A stretch of DNA of 64,000 nt from an uncultured Bacillota bacterium (GTDB taxonomy: Bacteria > Bacillota > Dehalobacteriia > UBA7702): assembly GCA_934702375.1 (NCBI GenBank), contig CAKUYE010000003.1:124001-188000 (forward strand). The letters are read 5' to 3'. Made by a program: the position numbers and the translations under genes. Below the pieces are notes generated by a model that saw only the letters and a list, made by a program, of their open reading frames with translations, was not told the origin of the DNA and did no database searches. Shown one piece after another: positions 8,540 to 17,288 of the stretch. Positions within the stretch are counted from its first letter, which is position 1. Every line of letters starts with the position of its first letter.

Positions 8540-11500
8540 TTATTTTGTAAGGAAACGGTGGAAGATCGCAGCTACATGGCAGCGGAGTGCATTGCCCTGG
8601 GGATTTAAGGTGTTATCACCCATGCCTTTGATCAATCCGGAAGCATTTGCCCAGGAAATGGCTTTTTGAGCATAGTCGCTGATCTGTTCTGCATCGGTAA
8701 AGGCGGGGAGATCGGCGGATGCGGAAATATCCATTCCTTTCAGCTCTGCGTAACGGTAGAGGATTGTAGCCATCTGTTCTCTGGTGATTTTATCCATGGG
8801 GCCAAAGTTACCGTCGCCATAACCGTTCACGATGTTGTTCTGTTCTGCCCAAGCAACCGCTTTGGTGTACCAGGTATTTGTTTCAACATCTTTGAAGGAT
8901 GTTTCGCCGACTTCGGGAGTCCCTTCGAGGCGATAAAGGATGGTAACGATCATTGCTCTGTTGGTAGTTTCGTTCGGAGCAAATTTGGTTTCTTCTACGC
9001 CGATCATCAGACCCTTGGTATAGGCATAGGCTACATCTTCTTTGAACCAGTCTTTGTCGGTGACATCGGTAAAGGGCATTTCCTTTGCGGGATCATCTTT
9101 TATTGCTGTGTCAAAGCCGACAAAGCCGTTTTTCAGTACTTCCCATTTCTGGAGAATGTTGTTTTCATAGTAATTCTTCTGGGTGAGACCGCTCTTGGAG
9201 TTTTCCAAAACATCGTTGACTTCAGCGATGGAAGCTGCCAGTTTTTCCCCTTCGATATTACTGTTTAAGAGAGCGGCAAATTCTTTGCTGCCAAGTTCTT
9301 CTGCGGTTTTGCCTTCTACATGGATGGCTTCACTGTTGGTGGCTTCTACGCCGGAACCTTTTGCTTCGCAAACGGTATCGCCCTGTTTCAGCAATGCGGA
9401 GCTATTGAAGTAGCAATTGTATTCTACGCAGATGCCGGAAAGGCGACCGTTCAAACCGCCGACATCGGTGGTAGTTTTGAAGGATACCACATCACCTGCG
9501 GCATAGCAGTTGATATGAACGCCGCCGGCCTGGCCGGTGAGACCACCAAGGTGAACTTTGTTGTTATTGGAGGAGTTACCGGTAACATCACCGAGAGCAT
9601 AGCTGTTGATCGTTGTTACGCGGTTATCCATGCCGTATAAACCGCCGACATAAACATGGTTGCTGTCGGTAACGCCGTTGATATCAACATCTGCCCAGCA
9701 GTTTGTGACAGCACCTCTTAAAACGCTGGCAGCAATACCGCCGCCGCGGCAGAAGCTTTCCTTAGTTGTGGTGTTGATCGCGCCGGTTACGGAGCAGTTG
9801 TCGATGTAGATGCCATACTGGCCGCTGCCGACAAGACCGCCGGTGAAGGTTTCATAGCGGGTAGCTACGTTGATATTGATGTTTTCCAGATGAATGTTGC
9901 TGAGACGAATGACCTGTTCTTCGCCGGTGGGTTTGTCGTTGGTTTTTAATTCACCAGAGGTGAGACCAAAGAGACCGGAAGCGGCCTGATCTGCAGGAGC
10001 ATCTTTGGTGCCGATGGTAAGGTTATAAATGGTGTAATTTCCGCCATCGTAGTTCCCGCGGAAGGGATAAGCGCATACCTGGGTCTTTTTGCCGTTGATT
10101 TCGGCATTGAGAGCCCAACCGATGGGCTGCCAATCACCATCTTTTAAGGTGATATTTGCGGTTTGTTTGAAGTAGATGCCACTCCAGTCAACATCTGCAT
10201 TGACGGAGGAAGAGAGGTAACGAAGCTGTTCTTCGTTGGCAATGAGGAAGGGCTCGGCTTCGGTACCTTTACCACCGGCGAATTTAGAGGTGTCGGCGGC
10301 GGCGTAATCGGAGAAATCGCCGTAGGTTGCTTTGTATTTTGCTTTTTCCAGTGCAGCGTTGAAGGCTTTGCCGGAGGAAGCCCCGGAAACGACTTCGGTA
10401 CCGATCACAGCGTTATCTTTTACAGTGATCTTTACGACGGTAGTTTTTTCATCGTTACGGCCATACCAGACGCCGTCTTTCATTTTGACTTCTTCTTTAA
10501 CGACTTTTTCACAGTCGGGCTGTACATATACAGCTTTTGCTTTTTGGTCGCCAAAGGTGACGGTTTTGGTTTCCGTATCGTAGATCCAGTTGCTGAGGTT
10601 GTTATCGGAAACGCCATATTTGATAATGTCGATGGGGAATGCAGCAAAGCTGTTGTTCAAACTATCGGCAATGGCTGCATAGGTATCGGCTTTATAGCCG
10701 GTGACTTTGTCTACCAGGCCGCCGGTGTAAGCATCGCCGTCTTCACTGACGCCGGAAGCTACTTTTGTACCGATGGATTCTACGGGGTTTACTACGAGGG
10801 GAGAGGAAGTGTCTTTCCCTACGATCATGGTGCTATCCAGGTTATAGTGGCAGTTGTAGGTTTTACCGATACCGGTGACCCAGCCGGATACCATCCCTGC
10901 GTAGGTAGAATGTTCTTTGGTGGTAACATCGCCGGAAGCGTAGCAGTTTACCATGTCCCCGGCATTGCAGGCTACGAGGTTGCTGACGGTGGCCATACCT
11001 TCTTTGCCGTTTTCGCGGCTGCCGCTGCCGTAAATGGTGCTGTCGGACCAGGAGTTTGCAACGAGACCGCGGTTGTTGAGAGCAACCAGACCGCCGGCTT
11101 CTGCCAGGTCGCCGCTGATAACAACACAGGAAACGTCAACTTTAGAGGAGCAGTTGATAATCGCGCCTTTGTATTCCATGCCGACGATACCGCCGACAAA
11201 CTGGTTGCCTTTTTCACCGGTGTGGGAAAGAGCCCCGGAAACGGTGCAGTTGTCGATAATGGCACCGGTGTAGTCACCTCTGGAGGTGGAGCCCTGGGTT
11301 ACACCGGCAATACCGCCGAGGTAAGCAGTGGCTACATAGGTGGTGTAAAGGCTGACTTCGGTAAGGGTTACGTTCTTTACTACGGATTTGGGACCGAGGA
11401 TGCCGAAAAGACCAATGTAAAGGTTTTCACTGTCTAATGCGGCGGGAGCATCTTTGGTGCCGAGAGTCATGCCGGAAATTTTGTAGCCTTTGCCGTCAAA

Positions 11501-13009
11501 GGTTCCGTTGAAGAGGTAATCGCTGCCGCCGATGGGATTCCATGTGCCGGTGAGGGTGATATCGTTGTCCAAAGCAATGTAAGCTCCGGTGTAATCGATT
11601 TTTGCGTTGAGAGAGCCTGCAAAGGCATTGAGCTGATCTGCGGTTTTGATGAGGTAGGGATCTGTTTCGGTACCGGTGCCGCCGGCAAAGATGGAAGCAT
11701 CAATTTCACCGCTGGTCCAGACTTCGCCGTTGGGCAAGGCTTTGCCTTTTACCATTTGCCAATCGCGGAGCTGAATATCTTCAATGCCGTAGGCTTTGAT
11801 GATATTGGATACTTCCTGAATATTCATATTCAGGGTATCTGCAAAGGTTGTTTTTGCCATGTTTGCCTTGGTTGTGGCGATGGGGGACATCACAGTATCA
11901 ACATTCATAGCGGTACCGGGATAACCAAGGGCTTTGGTTTCTAAGGTGTTGCTGGTTTTGTTGCTGCCGTTGTAAACATCCATTTTCAATGTGGCATCGG
12001 AAGCATAGTAGTTCCCAGTGCGTACTGCGCCGGTTGCGGGATATTGGTACGTACCGTCGGAATTTTTTTCCATTCCCGTTGTTGTTACCTGACCATCGAG
12101 GGCGCCTACCCATACGTGGCTCTGACGCAGACCGCCGTTACCAATGGTAACATCGCCGGTGGCGTAGGTGTTATACTGTTTCCCAGCCATCATGCCAATG
12201 ACACCGCCGGCCTGACCGCCGTAATTCGTGGCCTGGGGAGAGCTTGCCGAAACATTGCCGAAGGCTGCGCAGTTGGCAACCAGGGAATTATTGCCGGACA
12301 TGCCGACGATTCCTGCTGCATAGCTGTTTTTTGTGCCCACAGTGCTGGTGGAAGTTACGGTAACGTCGCTCCAGCAGTTTGTGATAATGCCGTCTTTTAC
12401 GTTGCGTCCCAAAATCCCTGCGGCGAAGGAGATCTTATCTCCGGTGGTAGTGACTTTTACACTGCCGGTGGCAGAGCAATTGTCGATTCTTGCGCCGGTA
12501 GCATCGCCGGCAATCACGCCGGCACGAGCTACTTCGGCTTTGTTTTCTACCGTGATCGCAGCATTGGTAACGTTAACATTTTTTACTACAGCGTTACTTG
12601 CCAAAGTGGAAAAAAGGCCGTGGTTGCTTTTGTTGACGGTTTCGTTGGCATTGATCTTTAAGTTGCTGATGGTGTAGCCTTTACCATCGAAGGTGCCGTT
12701 GAAGATCTTCCCTGCGTTATCGGTAGATTTCCCTTCGGCCCCGATGGGGTTCCAGCTGGCAATGGCATCTAAATCAATGTCGCCGCCAAGAACAATATAT
12801 TTCCCTGTATAGTCTTCCCCACTGTCTACCATTGAGGCAAATACTTCCAGGTCACTTGCGTTGTTGATTACATAGGGGTCTGCTTCTGTTCCGCTGCCTT
12901 TTAATACTTCGGCTTGCAGCGGTGTTGTGATAAATGCAATGAACATTGCCAGGCAAAGCAGTATACCGGCTGTCATTTTTTTCACTTGCTTCGTGGTCAT
13001 TTCATTCAT
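8540..13009 (-). CDS. Secreted GLUG-repeat surface protein with three SLH domains
   Basis: 1489 aa. Signal peptide about residues 1-33 (KKMTAG, hydrophobic core, LQA). Three large modules start near residues 38, 440 and 910, each with GxGTExxPY/F, xxLxxFA, YTGxY, DIxL and WxPIG. Between them lie GLUG-type repeats of the form GGLVG...NCYAxGDV. About residues 838-900 (DGVWYG...VKITVKDNAVIG) weakly resembles an FMN-binding domain. Three SLH domains (about 1312-1489) would anchor it to the cell-wall polymer. The function is unknown; adhesin, ligand or metal/heme binding roles are possible. ATG has AAAGGA upstream. Iron-box-like sites before it suggest metal-dependent expression. Confidence 0.85.
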   Translation of the reverse strand: MNEMTTKQVKKMTAGILLCLAMFIAFITTPLQAEVLKGSGTEADPYVINNASDLEVFASMVDSGEDYTGKYIVLGGDIDLDAIASWNPIGAEGKSTDNAGKIFNGTFDGKGYTISNLKINANETVNKSNHGLFSTLASNAVVKNVNVTNAAITVENKAEVARAGVIAGDATGARIDNCSATGSVKVTTTGDKISFAAGILGRNVKDGIITNCWSDVTVTSTSTVGTKNSYAAGIVGMSGNNSLVANCAAFGNVSASSPQATNYGGQAGGVIGMMAGKQYNTYATGDVTIGNGGLRQSHVWVGALDGQVTTTGMEKNSDGTYQYPATGAVRTGNYYASDATLKMDVYNGSNKTSNTLETKALGYPGTAMNVDTVMSPIATTKANMAKTTFADTLNMNIQEVSNIIKAYGIEDIQLRDWQMVKGKALPNGEVWTSGEIDASIFAGGTGTETDPYLIKTADQLNAFAGSLNAKIDYTGAYIALDNDITLTGTWNPIGGSDYLFNGTFDGKGYKISGMTLGTKDAPAALDSENLYIGLFGILGPKSVVKNVTLTEVSLYTTYVATAYLGGIAGVTQGSTSRGDYTGAIIDNCTVSGALSHTGEKGNQFVGGIVGMEYKGAIINCSSKVDVSCVVISGDLAEAGGLVALNNRGLVANSWSDSTIYGSGSRENGKEGMATVSNLVACNAGDMVNCYASGDVTTKEHSTYAGMVSGWVTGIGKTYNCHYNLDSTMIVGKDTSSPLVVNPVESIGTKVASGVSEDGDAYTGGLVDKVTGYKADTYAAIADSLNNSFAAFPIDIIKYGVSDNNLSNWIYDTETKTVTFGDQKAKAVYVQPDCEKVVKEEVKMKDGVWYGRNDEKTTVVKITVKDNAVIGTEVVSGASSGKAFNAALEKAKYKATYGDFSDYAAADTSKFAGGKGTEAEPFLIANEEQLRYLSSSVNADVDWSGIYFKQTANITLKDGDWQPIGWALNAEINGKKTQVCAYPFRGNYDGGNYTIYNLTIGTKDAPADQAASGLFGLTSGELKTNDKPTGEEQVIRLSNIHLENININVATRYETFTGGLVGSGQYGIYIDNCSVTGAINTTTKESFCRGGGIAASVLRGAVTNCWADVDINGVTDSNHVYVGGLYGMDNRVTTINSYALGDVTGNSSNNNKVHLGGLTGQAGGVHINCYAAGDVVSFKTTTDVGGLNGRLSGICVEYNCYFNSSALLKQGDTVCEAKGSGVEATNSEAIHVEGKTAEELGSKEFAALLNSNIEGEKLAASIAEVNDVLENSKSGLTQKNYYENNILQKWEVLKNGFVGFDTAIKDDPAKEMPFTDVTDKDWFKEDVAYAYTKGLMIGVEETKFAPNETTNRAMIVTILYRLEGTPEVGETSFKDVETNTWYTKAVAWAEQNNIVNGYGDGNFGPMDKITREQMATILYRYAELKGMDISASADLPAFTDAEQISDYAQKAISWANASGLIKGMGDNTLNPQGNALRCHVAAIFHRFLTK

Positions 13010-13053
13010 AGAAACACCGTTCCTTTCTCTTTTTAAATTTTTAGTCCTACGAA

Positions 13054-13072
13054 TTAGGTTAGCCTCAACTAA
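13054..13072 (-). promoter_or_regulatory. DtxR/IdeR-like iron box 1
   Basis: TTAGGTTAGCCTCAACTAA matches the DtxR/IdeR consensus TWAGGTTAGSCTAACCTWA at 17 of 19 positions. It lies 45 bases before the SLH gene start, a position suited to repression. Confidence 0.6.
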
Positions 13073-13091
13073 TCATATTAGTCTAAACTAA
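13073..13091 (-). promoter_or_regulatory. DtxR/IdeR-like iron box 2
   Basis: TCATATTAGTCTAAACTAA, directly abutting box 1, matches about 14 of 19 consensus positions, mostly in the right half. Tandem sites are common for metal-dependent repressors. Confidence 0.45.
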
Positions 13092-13209
13092 CCAAAGAAT
13101 AATAAAAATAGGTATCCCTGTCTTGGCTGAGCAGCTTGTTTTGGCGGCGTTTTTAAACCATAGAACTTTTGATTTTGGTTCGTTGCCGCGGATATGCCTC
13201 TCCTTCTTG

Positions 13210-13228
13210 TTAGTTTTAGCTAACTCAA
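13210..13228 (-). promoter_or_regulatory. Third, weaker iron-box-like palindrome
   Basis: TTAGTTTTAGCTAACTCAA contains GTTAG-N6-CTAAC. It is about 200 bases upstream of the SLH gene and shares the TTAG/CTAA vocabulary of the other two sites. I see no gene in 13010-13396. Confidence 0.3.
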
Positions 13229-13315
13229 GCTTTAAAAAAATAGTCATCTGTGGGATAACCTAAAATCAGGTTTATTTTACCATTGAAGGTAGTCTCTGTC
13301 AAGAGAAAATTTCAC

Positions 13316-13325
13316 GGGGGGGGGG
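13316..13325. repeat. Homopolymer of ten G
   Basis: A G10 run in the spacer between the ABC importer terminator and the SLH gene upstream region. Such tracts slip in replication and are also prone to sequencing error. Confidence 0.9.
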
Positions 13326-13335
13326 TAAAAATAAA

Positions 13336-13372
13336 TCGCCTTGATTTTCGAGGTTTCGGAAAATCAAGGCGA
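13336..13372 (-). terminator. Terminator of the amino-acid ABC operon
   Basis: TCGCCTTGATTTTC pairs perfectly with GAAAATCAAGGCGA (14 bp, 9-base loop). On the minus strand it is followed by TTTATTTTT. Confidence 0.85.
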
Positions 13373-13396
13373 GCTGTATTTTTGAATGCGGAGATT

Positions 13397-14146
13397 TTAA
13401 AGTACCTTTGAAAGGAAGGAACGAAGTCGATCGTTTTCAGGATGTTCAAAGAAATGCTGGGGATCATCTTCCACGAGAATTTTTCCGCTTTCCATGAAAA
13501 GCACTCGCGTACCTACTTCTTTGGCAAAGCCCATTTCATGGGTAACGACAACCATGGTCATGCCGTCTCTTGCCAGCTCTTTCATAACATCCAGTACTTC
13601 ACCGATCATTTCCGGATCCAGTGCGCTGGTCGGTTCATCAAAGAGCATCACATCGGGATTCATTGCCAAAGCACGAACGATTGCCACGCGTTGTTTTTGA
13701 CCGCCGGAAAGATTATTTGGGTAGGTGTCAATTTTATCGGGAAGACCGACTCTTTCCAAAAGCTCTTCTGCGCGTTTGTTGGCTTCTTCTTTGGTCATAA
13801 TGCCAAGCTTGACCGGAGCCATGGTGATATTTTGGCGTACGCTTTTGTGGGGGAAGAGATTGAAGCTTTGGAATACCATGCCCATTTTCTGACGCATTTT
13901 GTTAATGTTGTTTTTCTTATCGGTAATATCCTTGTCTTCAAACCAGATATGTCCGGCGGTGGGAACTTCCAATAGATTCAGGCAACGCAGGAAAGTGGAT
14001 TTTCCGGAGCCGGAGGGGCCGATCACAACCACAACGTCGCCTCTTTTGATTTCGGTGTCTACGCCGTCCAATGCTTTTACCGTACTGTTTTTAAAATGTT
14101 TTTGCAGTCCTTCGACTTTGATCAATACGTCTTTTTCAGTGGTCAC
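13397..14146 (-). CDS. glnQ: Polar amino-acid ABC importer, ATPase
   Basis: 249 aa ATPase of the GlnQ/HisP type that powers uptake of a polar amino acid. Walker A GPSGSGKST, signature LSGGQKQR, Walker B VMLFDEPTSALDPE and the switch histidine in VVVTHEMGFAKEV are all present. It overlaps the permease gene by 11 bases and is the last gene of the operon. Substrate specificity is set by the binding protein and is not certain. Confidence 0.93.
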   Translation of the reverse strand: MTTEKDVLIKVEGLQKHFKNSTVKALDGVDTEIKRGDVVVVIGPSGSGKSTFLRCLNLLEVPTAGHIWFEDKDITDKKNNINKMRQKMGMVFQSFNLFPHKSVRQNITMAPVKLGIMTKEEANKRAEELLERVGLPDKIDTYPNNLSGGQKQRVAIVRALAMNPDVMLFDEPTSALDPEMIGEVLDVMKELARDGMTMVVVTHEMGFAKEVGTRVLFMESGKILVEDDPQHFFEHPENDRLRSFLSKVL

Positions 14147-14867
14147 TGTTTCTCAGCCTCCTTTCCAATTTGCCTACGAGCCAGGTGAAGAACATGACGA
14201 GAGTCAGGTAGATCAATGCTACGGCAATTAAAGGCATAAACGGGGAGTAAGTACGGCCAACGATGATGTAGCCGCCTTTGGTGAGATCCTGCAACGCCAC
14301 ATAACCGGATACGGAGGTTTCTTTCATTAATGTAATGAATTCATTGGCCAGAGCCGGTAAAACGTTTTTGAAAGCCTGGGGGATGATGATATAGATCATG
14401 GTCTGTACATAATTGTACCCCAGGCTGCGGCCGGCTTCCATTTGGCCTTTGTCGATGGACATGATCCCGCTGCGGACGATTTCCGCTACGTAAGCGCCGG
14501 AGTTGATCCCAAAAGCCAAAACGGCAATGAGGATCTTATTATTTGAGGCGGCAAAGATGATGTAATAAGAGATCATCAGCTGTACGACAACAGGGGTCCC
14601 GCGAATTACCGTCAGATAGATTTTGGCGATGCCGTTTAAGATCTGCATCAGGACTCTGCCCGGTCCGGGACGAAGGGTTTCGATGGTATTGTCGTGGGTG
14701 GCACGGATGATTGCGATAACGATCCCGATGGTGATACCGAGAAGTACCGCAAGGAATGTGATCTCCAAGGTGACGCCAAGACCGTCCAAAAGATATTTCC
14801 AGCGATTATCATCGATGAAGTTTAAAATAAACTGCGCTTTTAAGTCGCTGAGCCAATCGGTCAACAC
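14136..14867 (-). CDS. glnP: Polar amino-acid ABC importer, permease
   Basis: 243 aa inner-membrane subunit of the HisM/GlnP family with about five transmembrane segments. The EAA coupling loop is visible as QMEAGRSLGYNYVQTMIYIIIPQAFKN. Only one permease gene is present, so the transporter probably uses a homodimer. It sits between the binding protein and the ATPase gene. Confidence 0.92.
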   Translation of the reverse strand: MLTDWLSDLKAQFILNFIDDNRWKYLLDGLGVTLEITFLAVLLGITIGIVIAIIRATHDNTIETLRPGPGRVLMQILNGIAKIYLTVIRGTPVVVQLMISYYIIFAASNNKILIAVLAFGINSGAYVAEIVRSGIMSIDKGQMEAGRSLGYNYVQTMIYIIIPQAFKNVLPALANEFITLMKETSVSGYVALQDLTKGGYIIVGRTYSPFMPLIAVALIYLTLVMFFTWLVGKLERRLRNSDH

Positions 14868-14896
14868 TGTTTATTGACCTCCTTTCACATGAAAGA

Positions 14897-14915
14897 GGGG
14901 CGGTGATGCCGCCCC
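14897..14915 (-). terminator. Intercistronic hairpin between binding protein and permease
   Basis: GGGGCGG / CCGCCCC with a 5-base loop, followed on the minus strand by TCTTTC. Likely a partial terminator or RNA-stabilising stem that keeps binding-protein mRNA in excess over permease mRNA. Confidence 0.55.
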
Positions 14916-14943
14916 CTAGATTCATCGTAATTGTTTTGTGAGA

Positions 14944-15726
14944 TTATTCTGCTTTGATGTATTTGTCGATGATGCTCTGAACGGTACCGTCATCAATAAG
15001 TTCTTTTAATGCGGTGTTGACTTTGTCGCAGAGATCCTGATTGTCTTTGGCAATGCAGATAGCATAATCTTCTACAGCGTATTCGGTATCAAGGATATGA
15101 AGACCTTCGTTGGCTTTTACAAATTCCTGTGCAGGCTGGTTGTCGATGATAACGCAGTCGATTTTACCGGCGGTCAAAGCGTTTACAGCATCAGCGCCTT
15201 TGTTGTAACGTTCGATGGTGCCAAAGCCGGCGCCTTCAATATCGTCGGTAGCATAGATGTCACCGGTGGTGCTGGTCTGTACGCCGACTTTCCAGTCGCT
15301 GCCTTCGGCAGTGAGGTCATCAACGCTGGTGATTTTGCTGTCATCGGCAACAATAACGACCTGAACGCCCTGGGCATAGGTATCGGTGAAGTTTACGCTT
15401 TGCTGACGTTCTTCGGTAACGGTCATGCCGGCCATACCCATGTCGGCTTTGCCACTCTGTACTGCACCGAGGATGCTGTCGAAGTCCATATCTTCGATCT
15501 GAAGGGTCATGCCGAGTTTGTCGGCGATAGCAGCTGCGATTTCTGCATCGATACCGACGACTTCGCCGTTTTCGTAATATTCATAGGGCGGGAATTCGGC
15601 GTTGGTAGCCATAACCAGAGTGTCTTTACTGTCGCTGCTGTCGGTAGTGTCTTTATCGCTGCCGCCGCAAGCTGCAAATGTCAGTGCCAATGTGAGCATC
15701 ATTACGACGCTTAAAATCTTTTTCAT
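14944..15726 (-). CDS. Amino-acid ABC importer, substrate-binding lipoprotein
   Basis: 260 aa extracytoplasmic solute-binding protein (SBP_bac_3 family). Lipoprotein signal MKKILSVVMMLTLALTFAAC with Cys20 as lipidation site, then a Ser/Asp-rich linker and the family start LVMATNAEFPPYEY...VVGIDAEI. ATG 15726 is chosen because TGGAGGAA lies 7-8 bases upstream and the signal peptide starts there; a longer in-frame reading upstream is not protein-like. First gene of the importer operon. Ligand probably glutamine, glutamate or another polar amino acid. Confidence 0.92.
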   Translation of the reverse strand: MKKILSVVMMLTLALTFAACGGSDKDTTDSSDSKDTLVMATNAEFPPYEYYENGEVVGIDAEIAAAIADKLGMTLQIEDMDFDSILGAVQSGKADMGMAGMTVTEERQQSVNFTDTYAQGVQVVIVADDSKITSVDDLTAEGSDWKVGVQTSTTGDIYATDDIEGAGFGTIERYNKGADAVNALTAGKIDCVIIDNQPAQEFVKANEGLHILDTEYAVEDYAICIAKDNQDLCDKVNTALKELIDDGTVQSIIDKYIKAE

Positions 15727-15777
15727 TTTAATTTCCTCCATATTATATTTATTTTCCGCATTGATTTTGCTTGCATA

Positions 15778-15806
15778 AATATAACACAATGCAAGGGTAA
15801 ATGCAA
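15778..15806 (-). promoter_or_regulatory. Promoter of the amino-acid importer operon
   Basis: On the minus strand TTGCAT, 17 bases, TATATT. The remaining divergent spacer to 16051 is AT-rich and holds one small hairpin (AGCGCG/CGCGCT, about 15984-16003); I see no gene or riboswitch in it. Confidence 0.6.
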
Positions 15807-16051
15807 TACCTTTTCCGAAAGTTATGTTGTAAAAAATGGCAAAAACGGTATATTTTTCACAAAATAATCGCCTTTGGTGTATTTTTGGTGCATTTGGCTT
15901 TTTACGTTCTTATTCGATCCTTTTAGTTTTAAGCCCACTTTTTGTATAAAAATTGAATTAATGTATAAAACGGAATCCCAGAGAGCGCGGATAAAATCGC
16001 GCTTTCGGTGGCATTCTAATTTATAAAATCAGGGTATCGAAAGGATCTTTT

Positions 16052-16492
16052 ATGGGTAAAAAAATATTTATGCTTTGCTTTGCTGCCGTTTGCTCGATGC
16101 TTCTATCGGTACAGGGATATTTTGCTCTTCATGAAGATGCTGTAAAAACTTTGCGTGCCGATCGTATTGGAGCTTCTTTGGTATCACTGGGGGATCGCCT
16201 GGCAGCGGCAGGGGAGCGTTATAATGTACTGAGTACGTATCTTACGGTGGAAACCGCGGGACAACAGCTTTCTACCGGGCAGCTTTTGATTAACGGTCAA
16301 TTTCGGGGCAGCTTTGAGCGGGGAACATTAACCTTGCGGGTGGAAGAGGGTGATGTTCTTACGGTTCGAGGCGGAAAAGATCTGGAGCTTCTGGTCGTGG
16401 ATTATCCTGAGGACCTTAATAAAAATGAGCTTCCGGAAAATTTTCTTTGTCGAAGTGACCATTGCAAATGGGGTAAAATTTGCTTCAAATAA
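16052..16492 (+). CDS. Membrane-anchored protein of unknown function
   Basis: 146 aa. N-terminal hydrophobic segment (about residues 5-24) would be a signal anchor; the rest is a small predicted beta-rich domain (QLLINGQFRGSFERGTLTLRVEEGDVLTVRGG) ending with two cysteines and WGKICFK. I do not recognise a family. It lies just upstream of cmk with its own short spacer. GAAAGGAT precedes the ATG. No frameshift is needed: the neighbouring frame is not more protein-like. Confidence 0.65.
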   Translation: MGKKIFMLCFAAVCSMLLSVQGYFALHEDAVKTLRADRIGASLVSLGDRLAAAGERYNVLSTYLTVETAGQQLSTGQLLINGQFRGSFERGTLTLRVEEGDVLTVRGGKDLELLVVDYPEDLNKNELPENFLCRSDHCKWGKICFK

Positions 16493-16531
16493 AAACAGGG
16501 AAATAAAATCTACAAAAACAAATATTTCTAA

Positions 16532-16561
16532 TTGGACAATTCGGGATTTTTGCGGTATAAT
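16532..16561 (+). promoter_or_regulatory. Probable promoter of cmk-plsC
   Basis: TTGGAC (16532-16537), 18 bases, TATAAT (16556-16561), about 45 bases before the cmk start. Confidence 0.55.
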
Positions 16562-16604
16562 AATTTTGTATAGTTGACTCACTGAAGAAAGCTGGTGTTG
16601 TATT

Positions 16605-17288
16605 TTGCAGAAAGCCATAGCCATTGATGGGCCTGCCGGTTCCGGGAAAAGCACAGTTGCCCGTCTTATTGCGGAAAAAATGGGCTTTCGTTATATTGAT
16701 ACCGGTGCAATGTATCGCGCTTGTACTTTAAAGGCATTGCGCTTAAATTTGGATGCGAATGATGAGGCAGCCGTCTCGGCCGTTGCGGAGGATATCCATA
16801 TCCGCCTGGAGGACGAGAATGGTCTGCCCCTTATCTTTATGGATGGAGAAAATGTCAGCGATGCCATTCGCGGTACGGTGGTTACGGAAAATGTTTCCAC
16901 GGTTTGCCGCTACGGACGCGTGCGTGAAGCCATGGTTGCGCTGCAACGGGAAATGGCAGAAGAAGGCGGCATCGTGATGGATGGCCGCGATATCGGCACT
17001 TACGTACTGCCTGATGCCCTGCTTAAAATATTTCTTACTGCGGATGTGAGAGAACGGGGACATCGTCGCTACCTGGAATGGCAGGCAAAACATATTGGAG
17101 AATCCAAAAGTGAGGAAGACGTTATTGCTGATCTGAAGCATCGGGATGAAGTGGATTCCACTCGAAAAATTCAGCCGCTGCGTCAGGCGGAGGATGCGGT
17201 TTTACTGGACTCTACCGGTATGACCGTGGATGAAGTTGTTTCCAGGATCATTTCTTTATGGGAGGATCGTACTGCCCATGTTTTATAA
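16605..17288 (+). CDS. cmk: Cytidylate kinase
   Basis: 227 aa. Phosphorylates CMP/dCMP to the diphosphate with ATP. P-loop GPAGSGKST at residues 8-16, YIDTGAMYRACTL near 30, and VMDGRDIGTYVLPDA with the RDIGT substrate motif. Start taken as TTG 16605 because the protein must begin immediately before AIDGPAGSGKS and no ATG or GTG is available; the ribosome site (AGCTGGTG) is modest. Overlaps plsC by 11 bases. Standard firmicute cluster with plsC and ispH-rpsA. Confidence 0.93.
   Translation: MQKAIAIDGPAGSGKSTVARLIAEKMGFRYIDTGAMYRACTLKALRLNLDANDEAAVSAVAEDIHIRLEDENGLPLIFMDGENVSDAIRGTVVTENVSTVCRYGRVREAMVALQREMAEEGGIVMDGRDIGTYVLPDALLKIFLTADVRERGHRRYLEWQAKHIGESKSEEDVIADLKHRDEVDSTRKIQPLRQAEDAVLLDSTGMTVDEVVSRIISLWEDRTAHVL

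Noticed and set aside
10163..11437. 424-codon open frame on the plus strand opposite the SLH protein gene
   Set aside because: It is antisense to an intact, repetitive gene with a signal peptide and SLH domains; its translation is Gly/Phe/Val-rich without domains and it has no ribosome site.
16350..16577. Possible frameshift joining the 146-aa protein to the next frame
   Set aside because: The annotated frame ends naturally in WGKICFK and the other frame is low-complexity Ile/Phe/Lys sequence.
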